A stretch of DNA of 64,000 bases. Source: Clytia hemisphaerica (taxonomy: Eukaryota > Cnidaria > Hydrozoa > Leptothecata > Clytiidae). The stretch is taken from positions 1,411,005 through 1,475,004 of the forward strand of contig CACVBU010000682.1 of the NCBI GenBank assembly GCA_902728285.1, given 5' to 3'. Shown here piece by piece: positions 22,074-35,349 of the stretch. The translations under genes were made by a program, and so were the position numbers. Each line of letters opens with the position of its first letter. Within the stretch, counting starts at the first letter, position 1. The notes beneath the pieces are model-generated. The model was not told the DNA's origin, searched no databases, and saw only the letters and a program-made list of their open reading frames with translations.

Positions 22074-22273
22074 CAAAATATGATTTCACTATAGTGTCAC
22101 TTTCCACAGATCTGTGCACAAAAATTTGGTCATTCCCTCTGATTTTTTAGCTGTAGAATCTGAAATCCTCACCTGTTCATGGGGATGTATAATTTATTAC
22201 TTTATCACTGGGATAGGATTATAAAGGATTTATTGTGGGCTGCTCGAAGTTAGTTTTTACTTTTTCTTTCTAG

Positions 22274-22770
22274 AACATTTTGCCCTCCTAAGGTAGTCCA
22301 GTCGGACAGAGGAAGTGAGTGGTAGATGCTTAAAGCTTTTCCTCGAAAGAGTTGGAATTGAAGCTAGAAACAGTCGTGCCTACCATCCGAAGAGTCTAGG
22401 AAAGAGTGAAAGAAGCCATCGTACATGGGTAAATAAGATTTGATATTACTTTACCAAAATTGCAGAAGGTGGAGGTATGCTTTTTATTGTACTGTATCCA
22501 ACCATATTCAACTATTCATTTTTACTAAATTTTAAAAATCGTTTGAGAGTAAAAGGGCAAAAACGAGAGGTACAGGCAGTCCACAAACTTACTACATATA
22601 GATAACATATGCTTTTTTTTCATAGCCAATAACATTTCTTACTATAACTTATTCTCTAGAAAATCGGGTAGAACGTCTTGGAGAATGTCAAGACCAATAC
22701 AACACTGGTGCTCATCGTTCCATTAGAAAAAACAAATCTCGATATTGCGTTGTTTGACACAGGTAGAATT
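22274..22770 (+). pseudogene. Integrase catalytic-core fragment, spliced
   Basis: Exon 22274-22474 reads PPKVVQSDRGSEW, FLERVGIEARNSRAYHP, then GKSERSHRTW. This is the second D and the E of a DDE integrase core, D-x33-E counting the internal stop. A donor GAG|GTATGC and acceptor TCTCTAG then join exon 22660 onward, ENRVERLGECQDQYNTGAH, which continues the same domain (compare Y-N-T-x-x-H of LTR-element integrases). The junction restores the frame. In-frame stops follow SEW and VNKI. Integrases insert retroelement DNA. An intron inside an integrase core is unusual for an autonomous retroelement. The ParB-like exon follows on the same strand. Confidence 0.6.
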
Positions 22771-23006
22771 TTCTTTAAATTCTATTTTCGATTTTTATCA
22801 GTCTCCTGGTGTGCTGCTGGAGGTTTAAAAGTAAACCTCGAAGAATGGATGACTTCGTTCCTACTTTTCAAGCAAACAAAATTGAAAGAGCACAAATCAC
22901 ACATCAAAGTATTTGCGTTTTTTCGTTTTTTTTGATTGATTTAGCAAATTCTTTGAACACCTACATTCCAACAACTAGGCAAAAAACGCAGCATCAAAAA
23001 TGATAA

Positions 23007-23486
23007 TCAAAGCCAAACAAGTGTAAGAAAGTGATCCAGAAGCCTATTGAGGTAGAAGCGGCACTAACGGAACGAGAAAATGTGCAACTTGTCCGCCGAC
23101 GAACTCTGGACTCTTTCATTAAATACGACCGACACATCCATCGCGCACCAGGAAAGGGGAAAGCCTATTTAGCAGCTTTGATGAAAGATGTACGGGATAA
23201 TGGATTGAGACGACCAATACATTTAGTAGTATGTAGGAAAACCGGTAGAGCCTACGGTCATGATGGAAACCATAGGATGGCAGTCCTGAAAGATTTGCAT
23301 GTCGAGTGGGTTCCAATTCGTTGCAATTTCTATTTTATTCGCCTAGAGGACGACCAGACCTTGTGCCACGTTCCTAACGAAAACGTATCATCATTCCCAG
23401 ACCACCCAAAACCTGAAGACGTAGGTTTTGAAAGTAAAAACTTACAACCATTACCTTCTTCAGATAGTGACACTGATGATGAGTAA
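23007..23486 (+). CDS. ParB-like N-terminal (ParB/sulfiredoxin fold) domain exon
   Basis: The frame runs uninterrupted from 23007 to TAA at 23484-23486. No ATG lies at the front (the first codons are SKPNKC), so it is probably a 3' exon. Core: LDSFIKYDRHIHRAPGKGKA, LMKDVRDNGLRRPIHLVV, GRAYGHDGNHRMAVLKDL, VEWVPIRC, then an acidic tail ending SSDSDTDDE. The DGNHRMAVL motif with the preceding 'RPI' strand and following 'VP' strand is the signature of ParB/Srx-fold domains, which bind nucleotide (CTP or ATP) and in some families act as nucleases. Bacterial ParB acts in partition; a eukaryotic role is unknown. It lies just after an integrase fragment, possibly in the same transcript. Confidence 0.6.
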   Translation, partial: SKPNKCKKVIQKPIEVEAALTERENVQLVRRRTLDSFIKYDRHIHRAPGKGKAYLAALMKDVRDNGLRRPIHLVVCRKTGRAYGHDGNHRMAVLKDLHVEWVPIRCNFYFIRLEDDQTLCHVPNENVSSFPDHPKPEDVGFESKNLQPLPSSDSDTDDE

Positions 23487-25198
23487 TTACTGAAATCTGA
23501 ACGCTTTTTCTCAACAACAGGTTTATCATAACATAAAAGTTTTCAGTTTTAGTGTGCAAATTTTATCACATTTGTTGTTCATATTTTTCATATACAGTAT
23601 CGTAAGATTCCTAGACATTTTACGTTATGTTTTCATCTTTCTTGCTTTAGTTTTGTTATTATCTTGATTATTTTATTTTTTAAATTCCTACAAGTTCTGA
23701 ACCCAATTTTTATATTTTTGAAGCTAAAAAAACCAGTGAATAAGTGCAAAATTAAGGTGTTCTGGAAGGATTAGATGTCAATGTAGTTCAATTGGAACGA
23801 AATTTTTCTATCTCTGTGGACGATTATTGGTCCAGCAGGCCTTTAATACGGGGGTGTTTTAGCATACTTAGTAATTTTAACATATCAGCATATTTTCAAG
23901 CATTTTTTTAGGACATCGACTTTATAACCACATATAACCACATGTTGATTTTAGGACAATTTTTATTCATCTACAATCAGGTCTGTAATATTTTGGCAGT
24001 AAGCCTCAAAAACAACCCCTCAGCTATGTTTTTAATTCTCTAAGCCCCCCTCCCCCCAACTTCAATGGTTGATAAGCCCCAGAGAGCCCAATCCAACCAT
24101 TGAAGTTGGGGGGGAGGGGTTTGACTTCAAAAAACATGAAAATCACTGTTTACTGCCAAATATTACAGAACTGATTGTAGCGTTTCTTTCAATTATATTT
24201 TAGATAGTTCACAACCGATTTGCTGTGAATATTATTTTCTTTTGTCATGTTTTTGGAAAGAAATGCCTTTCATTCATTGTGAGAACATATAGGATTTTAC
24301 CATGACATTCATCATGAATTAACAAACGCTTCCATTTTGGTATAACTGCGATTTAGAGAAAAACCAGAATGAAAGCAGAAATAAATTTTATTCTGTTAAA
24401 TGCTTTAAGTTTATCATGTTCTTATAAATCAATCTGCTTCAATGAATTGATCTAATTACATTATGTAATAACGGTGTAATCCAAACCAAAAAGGCTTTTT
24501 ATAATCTTTCTTTTGATTAAAATATTCTTTTGTACTTTCAGTTATATAAAAAGAAAAAGAAAGAGTTCATTTTTGTAGAAATGCTTAACCCCCTGAAAAG
24601 TTATTTGATCTTTCATTGAAATAAAATCTCTATTAGCGTGTACACATCTTCTATTGTTTAAAACAAAGGAAATCACTCAACTGTTTAGTTGCTTCGACTT
24701 TGGTTCTGCTTCGGTTTTGGCCTCTTACAGCAGTCGCACCAGTGAGGATCACGCTGTTCTAGTTATAGTTATATGACTGGAGCTCGAAGACATGTCATAA
24801 GGTAAGCTATTTATTATGAAATCTATAGTTATCTATATATCACCATATATTTCGATATTTAATTAACATCAGGCCCAGGAAATTTACCTACCAAAAGCAA
24901 AGGAACGCTAGGGTGCTGACCCTTCCTACCCTATCCTGTTGCATGGGTTTTTCCTGTGCCTACAAAATTTACAAAACTTTTTTATGTGCCACTATCCTCC
25001 CACCAGTGCTAACTGTAAGGGTAGGAGGAATGAACAACAAGCTGCTAAGAAAAGAAAATTTAAAATATTAAGTTGAGTTTTCGAATTCATGTAGAACTTT
25101 TCAAACTAATTTTTTCTAAAGGTAACATGTATATTCTGTGAAAAATGATTTTTTAATGATGAAAATTCCTTTAGCTTAGCCAAAATTTTCTTTTTGCT
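23487..25198. other. Noncoding gap with one hairpin MITE
   Basis: AT-rich sequence after the ParB-like exon. The only clear structure is the MITE at 23974-24177. No gene seen. Confidence 0.5.
23974..24177. mobile_element. Hairpin MITE with TA flanks
   Basis: CAATCAGGTCTGTAATATTT at the left pairs with AAATATTACAGAACTGATTG at the right. Nearer the centre CCCCAACTTCAATGGTTG pairs with CAACCATTGAAGTTGGGG. TA stands on both sides. The arms cover nearly the whole 204 bases. Confidence 0.8.
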
Positions 25199-25201
25199 TT
25201 C

Positions 25202-25625
25202 TTAGCCAACGAAAATGTACCGAAAGAGAAAAATTACAACCAAGTTGAATGCTGTCTTTGCCCCAATCAAACAACGACTAAACACATTCATCGTCTTTTT
25301 ACATCTTGTGGGGGAAAAAGACATCATTGTTGACTTACAATTTATATTGGACATAAAAATAGGAAGCAATCACAATTGGCACGGTGTTTGTCGTGTCTTT
25401 AAGAAAAAAGCATGACATTTCGTCACCATGCCAAAGCTCACTTTGAAAAATATTGTAGCAGCCACACTAACATTTCAACAATAAGTACAAAGAGCATGAC
25501 CTCAGAGTCATCAACTGCAGAGACAACAATAAGCAAACACATACAGCAATCAACAGACAAATCAAAAAGACTCTCCACTTTAGTGCATTTCCATCCCCCA
25601 ACAACCTCCTACTTGAGAAACTGAT
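25202..25625 (+). pseudogene. Weak zinc-finger-like coding fragment
   Basis: In one frame VECCLCPNQTTTKHIHRLF gives a Cys-x2-Cys..His pattern. After a shift, MTFRHHAKAHFEKYC and a Ser/Thr-rich tail follow to TGA near 25624. It could be part of a decayed C2H2/BED-type transposase gene or chance. No further support. Confidence 0.2.
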
Positions 25626-26139
25626 TGTATCCACGAAAGCATTTGTGTAAACGCAAAGAAGGCTCAATTTTACACGATCATCCACATCAAGCTCTGGAAG
25701 ATTTTGACAATGATGCCATTTGGAAAAAGATTGTCACTCATCTAACCGCTTTTGTATAAATATTGTACGCTATTGCAACTGGCAACCAATCAAGTGATAG
25801 TGGTAACATCCAAAAATCTCTTCGCATCAAATTTGTCACCATCTATTGCTTTTTGAGGAATGAGCGATAGCATGAATTAAGTTTGTTTCAACGGGTCACT
25901 ACTGTTTTGATGCACAGGAAAAAAATTTCGATTTCCAAGGTTGGAAATTCAATATTTTTGGGTTGGAAATTTTGGTTTTATAATTGAAGGTTGGAAATTT
26001 GAGCGATTACCTTAAGCTGGTTTGGAAAATGTAAATTACCCATAGGTTTTGTAGAATAAACCAATGCCCTTGAAAAATCAAGTGAAAAAAACACGTAGAA
26101 ATGACAATTTTCCAAGGCTGTTTGGAAAACATGACTTTT

Positions 26140-26660
26140 TGGGTGGGAAATTTTTATTTTCCAAACAGTTTGGGAATTGAAAAAAAAGGTCAAAAATCGA
26201 TGTGAAAATACATATTTTAGAAAATTTGATACCTCAAGTTGAAAAACTAGATTTTTCGGGTCGGAAATTTGTGTTTCTCCCAAACAGTTTGGAAAACGTT
26301 AAAAATCCATGTGGAAATTACATTTTTCTAAGATTGAGACCCTTTCTTGGAAAACTAGACTTTTGGGTTGGAAATTTGGTTTCTCCAAACAGTTTGGAAA
26401 ACGTTAAAAATCCATGTGGAAATTACATTTTTCTAAGATTGAGACCCTTTCTTGGAAAACTAGACTTTTTGGGTTGGAAATTTGTGTTTCTCCAAACAGT
26501 TTGGAAAACGTTAAAAATCCATGTGGAAATTACATTTTTGTGAAATTGAAACTCTTTCGATTGGAAAACTAGACTTTTTGGGTTGGAAATTTGTGTTTTT
26601 CCAAACAGTTTGGAAAATTTTAAAAATCCATGTGGAAATTACGTTTTTCTAACCATTTTC
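26140..26660 (+). repeat. Tandem repeat of about 120 bp (left arm)
   Basis: About four units with CCAAACAGTTTGGAAAACG, AAAAATCCATGTGGAAATTA and CTTGGAAAACTAGACTTTTT. The later units are nearly identical, the first ones diverged. Confidence 0.85.
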
Positions 26661-26902
26661 TGCGCATGTCCTTGGGAAAACCACAAGCGATAATTCGCTC
26701 AAAAAACTGTTTTGTTGTATAGCTAACCTAGATATTAGGATATAATGTGAGCAGTCAAGCTGTAAGTTTCCGTCAGGTGAGGCGTCTCTTCGGAGCGGCC
26801 TCGGTCAATCGCAGTGAGTTAGCACAGTGAAGCACATAGGGTACTTGTGTCATAGTTTCAAATAGTGCCCTGCTGAGCTGTGTGAGTGATCTAAGATCAA
26901 CC

Positions 26903-27440
26903 TAGCCTGGATATCCAGACCGTAAACTATTTCACCGTCTAGTTTTTTATAATCTTGTCTCTGGTTTACCGTCTGGTCGAAGTAACTCGTATGCGAGTGT
27001 TCTAATTGGTCAGTACGTGCCCAGTCACTGAGCAGAATTTTCGCGGGGTTTTTTATATTTTTCGATGCGCCCGCATAATTTATGGAAAAAGCTGACCTTG
27101 CAAAAAAAGATAAACAAATGAAAAAGAAAACACAAGTTCATTTCTAAACAAAATGGCCGCTGGAAAGGAGCCTTTATGAATGTGGCTGATGCTTTGATGT
27201 ACTTTAAAGTGGTTTTGAAACTTTATTGAGTTTGTAAAAGAGGTTTTATGGTAAGTAATTATGTGTGTCTGCCTGGGTTTCCAAAGTTTTGAGATTCTGT
27301 CAACAAGGGTTTATTCACAGACTGTGTCATTCAAAACTGTATCAGACTTTTTTAGTTGCACCAGACTCTAAAATTTTAGAAACTTTGTATGTTGAGGTAA
27401 GAGTTTTTTTTCTGAAATTTTAGTCTGGATACCCAGGCTA
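26903..27440. mobile_element. 538-bp TIR element with 9-bp target duplication
   Basis: Ends TAGCCTGGATATCCAGAC and GTCTGGATACCCAGGCTA are inverted repeats, flanked by the direct repeat AGATCAACC (26894-26902 and 27441-27449). A 9-bp duplication suits a Mutator-like or related family (inference). Part of the same element occurs inverted at 46655-46914. No ORF. The interior has AAAATGGCCGCTGG. Confidence 0.85.
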
Positions 27441-27534
27441 AGATCAACCACGTATCTGTGCGAACAATAACGAGAGATTGATCGCGAGCCATCGAGCCTA
27501 GGCTAGCGAGTGACTGTTCACAAAAACAAAAACC

Positions 27535-28300
27535 TTGTTTAAGATCTCTTTTCCACATCTCTACCATCACTTTTTGGATTTTGGCTTTTTTCAAATTGAA
27601 TTTTCGAAATTTCCAACCTTGTTTAGCTTGGATTTTGGCTTTTTTCCGACTGAAGATACAAAATTTCCAACCTTGTATTTCGGCTTTTTTCCACCTGGAT
27701 TTTCGAAATTTCCAACCACCTTGTATTTCGGCTTTTTTCAACCTAGATTTTCAAAAATTCCAACCTTGTTTGGATTGGATTTTGGCTTTATCCACCTGAA
27801 CTTTTGAAAAATTCCAACCTTGTTAAAATTGGATTTTGGCTTTTTTCCAACTGAATTTTAAAAAATTCCAACCTTGTTAAATTTGGATTTTGGCTTTTTT
27901 CAACCTGGATTTTTGAAAATTCCAAGCCATGGAAAATTTGGATTTTGGCTTTTTCCAACCTCGATTTTCGAAAATTCCAACCTTGTTTAAGCTTGGATTT
28001 TGGCTTTTTTCCAACTTTAAAAAATTCCAACCTTGTTAAATTTGGATTTTGGCTTTTTTCAACCTGGATTTTTGAAAATTCCAAGCCATGGAAAATTTGG
28101 ATTTTGGCTTTTTCCAACCTCGATTTTCGAAAATTCCAACCTTGTTTAAGCTTGGATTTTGGCTTTTTTCCAACTGAATTTTAAAAAATTCCAACCTTGT
28201 TAAATTTGGATTTTGGCTTTTTTTAACCTGGATTTACGAAAATTCCAACCTTGTTAAATTTGGATTTTTGCTTTTTTCAACTTCCAAGCCATGGAAAATG
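27535..28300 (-). repeat. Tandem repeat of about 55-65 bp (right arm)
   Basis: About 13 degenerate units of TTGGATTTTGGCTTTTTTC then AATTCCAACCTTG. A higher-order duplication of about 158 bp is visible: the block starting CAAGCCATGGAAAATTTGG occurs at about 27923 and 28081. Confidence 0.85.
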
Positions 28301-28416
28301 CAAAATTTCCAACCTTGGAGAATGTCCCACATTTTCAGGTTGGATTTTCCATTGAATTTTATCTTTTTTCCAACTAAGAAAACTTGAAATTTCCAACCTT
28401 GGAAATCGAAAATTTC

Positions 28417-28669
28417 CTTGAAGAACTCCTGCTTGAATATTAAAAATATCTGTATCCCTATCAGGTGATACAAACTTTGCTTTGGAAGAAGTATACAATG
28501 CTTGAATAGCATTTATCATTTTCTCAGGGATACCATATAGACCTAGAATTTGAAACATTTTTTCTCGACTGATCGAGTCGAAGGTCTTTTTGAAATCAAC
28601 AAAACATATAAAAGCATCTTTATTGAGTTTCCTCATTTCTTCCAGAAGTCTACAGTCTACATAAATCAA
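28417..28669 (-). pseudogene. LINE-type reverse transcriptase fragment
   Basis: Minus-strand frame: ICFVDFKKTFDSISREKMF, LGLYGIPEKMINAIQALY, and AGVLQG. FVDFKKTFDS holds the first catalytic Asp of a non-LTR RT, and the GVLQG motif is typical of the next block. It is cut on one side by the foldback structure, immediately after GVLQG. On the other side it runs into the first tandem unit, whose repeats each carry only the first about 75 bases of it. A dead fragment, different from the R2-type element at 1-2285. Confidence 0.75.
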
Positions 28670-28769
28670 TTGTCAAGGGAGGAAAAGAAAGAGTGACTTT
28701 CGTTCATTTCTTCCTTGTGTACACTTTCCATATCTAAGTTTTTTCAAATTGATTCAGTTTCAGGCCAGA

Positions 28770-29900
28770 ATGAATCACCTGGGAATTTGTCTTTTGCATA
28801 CAAAAAAACCAAATTTAATAAAGTTGATCGGTGGTCCCTTTTGTGATAAAATTGTTGAATTAGTAAAGGAAAATCACACCTTCAGGGGCAATTGGGATAT
28901 AAAGATCCTGATCAAACAGAATGAGGACTTGCACCTGTTTGCCTCAAAGATGATCTAAACCGAATCGACCAGAGTCAGATTTACTGGAGCAAAAGACCTG
29001 CTGGCAGGTGAGAAACTTAGTATTATTCAATGTTTTTGTACTTCTGAACAAGCAGTAGTAGTCTATAAGTATTAAGTGGTACCCAACTTAAAGACAAGAG
29101 AATTGAGTCTTTCGAGTATTATATCTCTAGTACTAATTTTTTTAGAATTGAAAGATTAATAATTTAGTTTTATCTGTTTTATCTGAATACCACGCCAGCT
29201 AAAGGCCTTGATAGTTTGAAAGAAGTGAAGAGCCCTTCATCAGCATGGGTAAAGCATACATTGTAAATGCATCCTTCCATTTTTTGGGATGTAAACGAAT
29301 ATCCTAATTTCCAACCCTTCTCAGATGAAATACATGATTCAGATAAGGTCAAGAAATCTTACTTTGAAAAAAGCAATGGAAGTTTCTGTGGTGAATTTGT
29401 TTTGCAAAGGAATTTTGACAATGAAGATGATCATACTATAAATTATGGTATGATGACGATCTGTCTCACCATTCTCTTTCTCAACATGCATGCATGAGGG
29501 TGCTGACCTGATTGACTGAAATCTGATTCACCAGAAGATTTTGCTATCTGTTTTCAAGTTTTCAAGAATTTAAATGGGAGTGTTTTTCTAATTGGCGTGG
29601 AGGTAAAGGAAGAAACATGGAAGATGATGGCCTAGGAGATATCTAATAGAATTTAAAAAGACATAGCTAAGGGAATGGGTGCAAATAAAACAGTTGAGTC
29701 CAAAGCTACTAATGGCATCAAGGCTATAATTCAAAATTTCGATGAGAAAACTGATATGACACCAAGATCAGCTCAGTACACCCATAGTCACACACTTGAA
29801 GATAAGATAGAAATGATTAAGGATATCTACACAATTCAGCCTTAGCTATGAAAAGAAGATCAAGAATTGTATCTTGATGTGATCAGTTGTTGCTTGTCTG
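28770..29900 (+). pseudogene. DUF6589-type gene, C-terminal half only (array start)
   Basis: The first exon-like piece follows a TTTCAG acceptor: [43 protein letters not shown], matching the 'FRGxGDNWDxxI..DLHLFAS' block of DUF6589 proteins. Further on are [17 protein letters not shown] and [12 protein letters not shown] (from 29270), NWRGGKGRNMEDDG (near 29590), and MGANKTVESKATNGIKAI (from 29674), the conserved C-terminus. Several frame changes and stops separate these pieces. DUF6589 proteins are a large, repeat-associated family in cnidarians and other animals; biochemical function is unknown, and a transposase origin is plausible. This copy lacks its N-terminal half because the array begins inside it. 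Confidence 0.75.
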
Positions 29901-30129
29901 ATGGGCAACTCGTACCAAGTAGCACTGAAAGATCAAAAGCTAAACAAAGTCTTGCTGTCTTTCCATGAGTGAGGTTGTGCGGTGTGATATTTAACAAATA
30001 TTTTCATTTTTATTTATTTAAAGACAATTAACTTTAGTTCATAAAGACCCCAGGACGGGCACCAGCAAATAGTATGTAGCAAATTTGTATGGTAAGTTGA
30101 ATGATGTTTACGTAGTCAGGTAGAATATT

Positions 30130-32491
<2,362 letters not shown>

Positions 32492-32739
32492 TCAGTTGTT
32501 GCTTGTCTGATGGGCAACTCGTACCAAGTAGCACTGAAAGATCAAAAGCTGAACAAAGTCTTGCTGTCTTTCCATGAGTGAGGTTGTGCGGTGTGATATT
32601 TAACAAATATTTTCATTTTTATTTATTTAAAGACAATTAACTTTAGTTCATAAAAGACCCCAGGACTGACACCAGCAATAGTATGTAGCAAATTTGTATG
32701 GTAAGTTGAATGATGTTTACGTAGTCAGGTAGAATATTT

Positions 32740-35102
32740 AATGTAAGACTTTCTTGATTTGAGATATTTGATAATGCAGCATGCTACAACATTCCCAAAA
32801 CTTGCACATCTCAATCGACATTTAAAGCAGACACATTTTTCTGAAAAACACGCAGTCAAACTAAACAATGTTATTTCTGTCGCATGCAAAGAATCAAGCA
32901 ATTTTATTGGCGTATCGAACCAAGATAACAAACATTACCATTACCATTGTCCTGATTGTGATAAAGTAATAAAGCAGCGATTATCGCGCTCACCAAAATA
33001 AAGAAGACCGATAAATTCATCCACAGAAGATGCAAAGAGATGGAAGTGGTATACCGTATTCCGAAATCAAAATTAGATTATTTACCGCCTGCAGTCGTCA
33101 AATGTGATATCTGTAACGTTGAAATGCAAAAAGTTCTTTATCAAGGCATGTTGCAACAAAACACAGGGGCAGTGTACCATCACAGGCGATCTGTGTTGAT
33201 AGAGAAAGTGCTCTATTTATGGTCATGAAGAACAAAACGGGATCCCTTATTATCCTATTCATGTCCAAAAGTTGTTGCAGGTCGAGGCCCATGTAATCAA
33301 TTGTGAGGACAATGCTTGTTAGACCACTTTTGCAGTTTCTAGCGAAAATCGTAGGCAACTTCCTGTCACTATTTAGACATCGTTGACGATAATGCTGAGT
33401 ACCCACAGCAAAAACAAAACATTCTTTTCTAACACGAAGTCAGTAACGCAACAAAATGAATTTAACTGTATTCCTTAATCATGCTGAACAAACAATCAAC
33501 TTTACATTTTGGCAAGGTGAATTCATCCTGGATATATCGTTTCCATTTGCCATCATTGATATCGATTTAAATAATGTCTTTGAAATGTACGAACATTTTT
33601 TGAACCACGTGGTAGATGAGATGATTATTAACAATTTGATCTTGGACAATTTTTTGGAAGACATGCCAATAGTACCACCCATTATAATATCAGACGACGA
33701 ATCTGACGATGATGGTTATTGTTCACCGGAAAACTTTGTGGATGACGAATTAGTAATTGTTGTGTCGTCGGACGATGAAAGTGTTAAGTGTTTTTTATTG
33801 CTTTTTTTGAAATCAACAAAACATATAAAAGCATCTTTATTGAGTTTCCTCATTTCTTCCAGAAGTCTACAGTCTACATAAATCAATTGTCAAGGGAGGA
33901 AAAGAAAGAGTGACTTTCGTTCATTTCTTCCTTGTGTACACTTTCCATATCTAAGTTATTTTCAAATTGATTCAGTTTCAGACCAGAATGAATCACCTGG
34001 GAATTTGTCTTTTGCATACAAAAAAACCAAATTTAATAAAGTTGATCGGTGGTCCCTTTGGTGATAAAATTGTTGAATTAGTAAAGGAAAATCACACCTT
34101 CAGGGGCAATTGGGATATAAAGATCCTGATCAAACAGAATGAGGACTTGCACCTGTTTGCCTCAAAGATGATCTAAACCGAATCGACCAGAGTCAGATTT
34201 ACTGGAGCAAAAGACCTGCTGGCAGGTGAGAAACTTAGTATTATTCAATGTTTTTGTACTTCTGAACAAGCAGTAGTGTCTATAAGTATTTAAGTGGTAC
34301 CCAACTTAAAGACAAGAGAATTGAGTCTTCCGAGTATTATATCTCTAGTACTAATTTTTTAGAATTGAAAGATTAATAATTTAGTTTTATCTGTTTTATC
34401 TGAATACCACGCCAGCTAAAGGCCTTGATAGTTTTGAAAGAAGTGAAGAGCCCTTCATCAGCATGGGTAAAGCATACATTGTAAATGCATCCTTCCATTT
34501 TTTGGGATGTAAACGAATATCCTAATTTCCAACCCTTCTCAGATGAAATACATGATTCAGATAAGGTCAAGAAATCTTACTTTGAAAAAGCAATGGAAAG
34601 TTTCTGTGGTGAATTTGTTTTGCAAAGGAATTTTGACAATGAAGATGATCATACTATAAATTATGGTATGATGACGATCTGTCTCACCATTCTCTTTCTC
34701 AACATGCATGCATGAGGGTGCTGACCTGATTGACTGAAATCTGATTCACCAGAAGATTTTGCTATCTGTTTTCAAGTTTTCAAGAATTTAAATGGGAGTA
34801 TTTTTCTAATTGGCGTGGAGGTAAAGGAAGAAACATGGAAGATGATGGCCTAGGAGATATCTAATAGAATTTAAAAAGACATAGCTAAGGGAATGGGTGC
34901 AAATAAAACAGTTGAGTCCAAAGCTACTAATGGCATCAAGGCTATAATTCAAAATTTCGATGAGAAAACTGATATGACACCAAGATCAGCTCAGTACACC
35001 CATAGTCACACACTTGAAGATAAGATAGAAATGATTAAGGATATCTACACAATTCAGCCTTTAAGCTATGAAAAGAAGATCAAGAATTGTATCTTGATGT
35101 GA
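32740..35102 (+). pseudogene. DUF6589-type gene body, copy 2-3
   Basis: Same layout as the preceding copy. The finger block is open at 32759-33001, the CDICN block at 33040-33228, the GNWDIKIL block at 33967-34176, [12 protein letters not shown] at 34485-34715 and the GANK C-terminus at 34893-35102. In this copy a substitution gives IGGPFGDK where others have IGGPFCDK. Confidence 0.65.
33456..33800 (+). CDS. Conserved acidic ORF, unit 2
   Basis: Undisturbed form: FWQGEFILDISFPFAIIDID joins the head to the acidic tail (SDDESDDDGYCSPENF). An open frame continues past the unit junction only by chance. Confidence 0.4.
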
Positions 35103-35349
35103 TCAGTTGTTGCTTGTCTGATGGGCAACTCGTACCAAGTAGCACTGAAAGATCAAAAGCTGAACAAAGTCTTGCTGTCTTTCCATGAGTGAGGTTGTGC
35201 GGTGTGATATTTAACAAATATTTTCATTTTTATTTATTTAAAGACAATTAACTTTAGTTCATAAAAGACCCCAGGACTGGCACCAGCAATAGTATGTAGC
35301 AAATTTGTATGGTAAGTTGAATGATGTTTACGTAGTCAGGTAGAATATT

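Larger units (their letters stand above)
25921..28416. mobile_element. Foldback-like structure with opposed tandem-repeat arms
   Basis: The left end TTTCGATTTCCAAGGTTGG recurs inverted at the right end (28380-28415). The left arm (25921-26660) is built of GGTTGGAAATTT-containing units of about 120 bp. The right arm (27535-28416) is built of about 55-65-bp units with the complement AATTTCCAACC or AATTCCAACCTTG. The core (26660-27534) is unrelated and holds a TIR element. The ORFs seen inside are products of the repeats, not genes. The outer right end abuts a LINE RT frame. Confidence 0.6.

Noticed and set aside
26202-26543. ORF with repeated NSLENVKNPCGNYIFLRLRP
   Set aside because: Pure product of the 120-bp tandem repeat; no start context and unit boundaries shift the frame.
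27535-28184. Several ORFs rich in LDFGFFPT or KAKIQ
   Set aside because: Translations of the 55-65-bp repeat on both strands; not genes.
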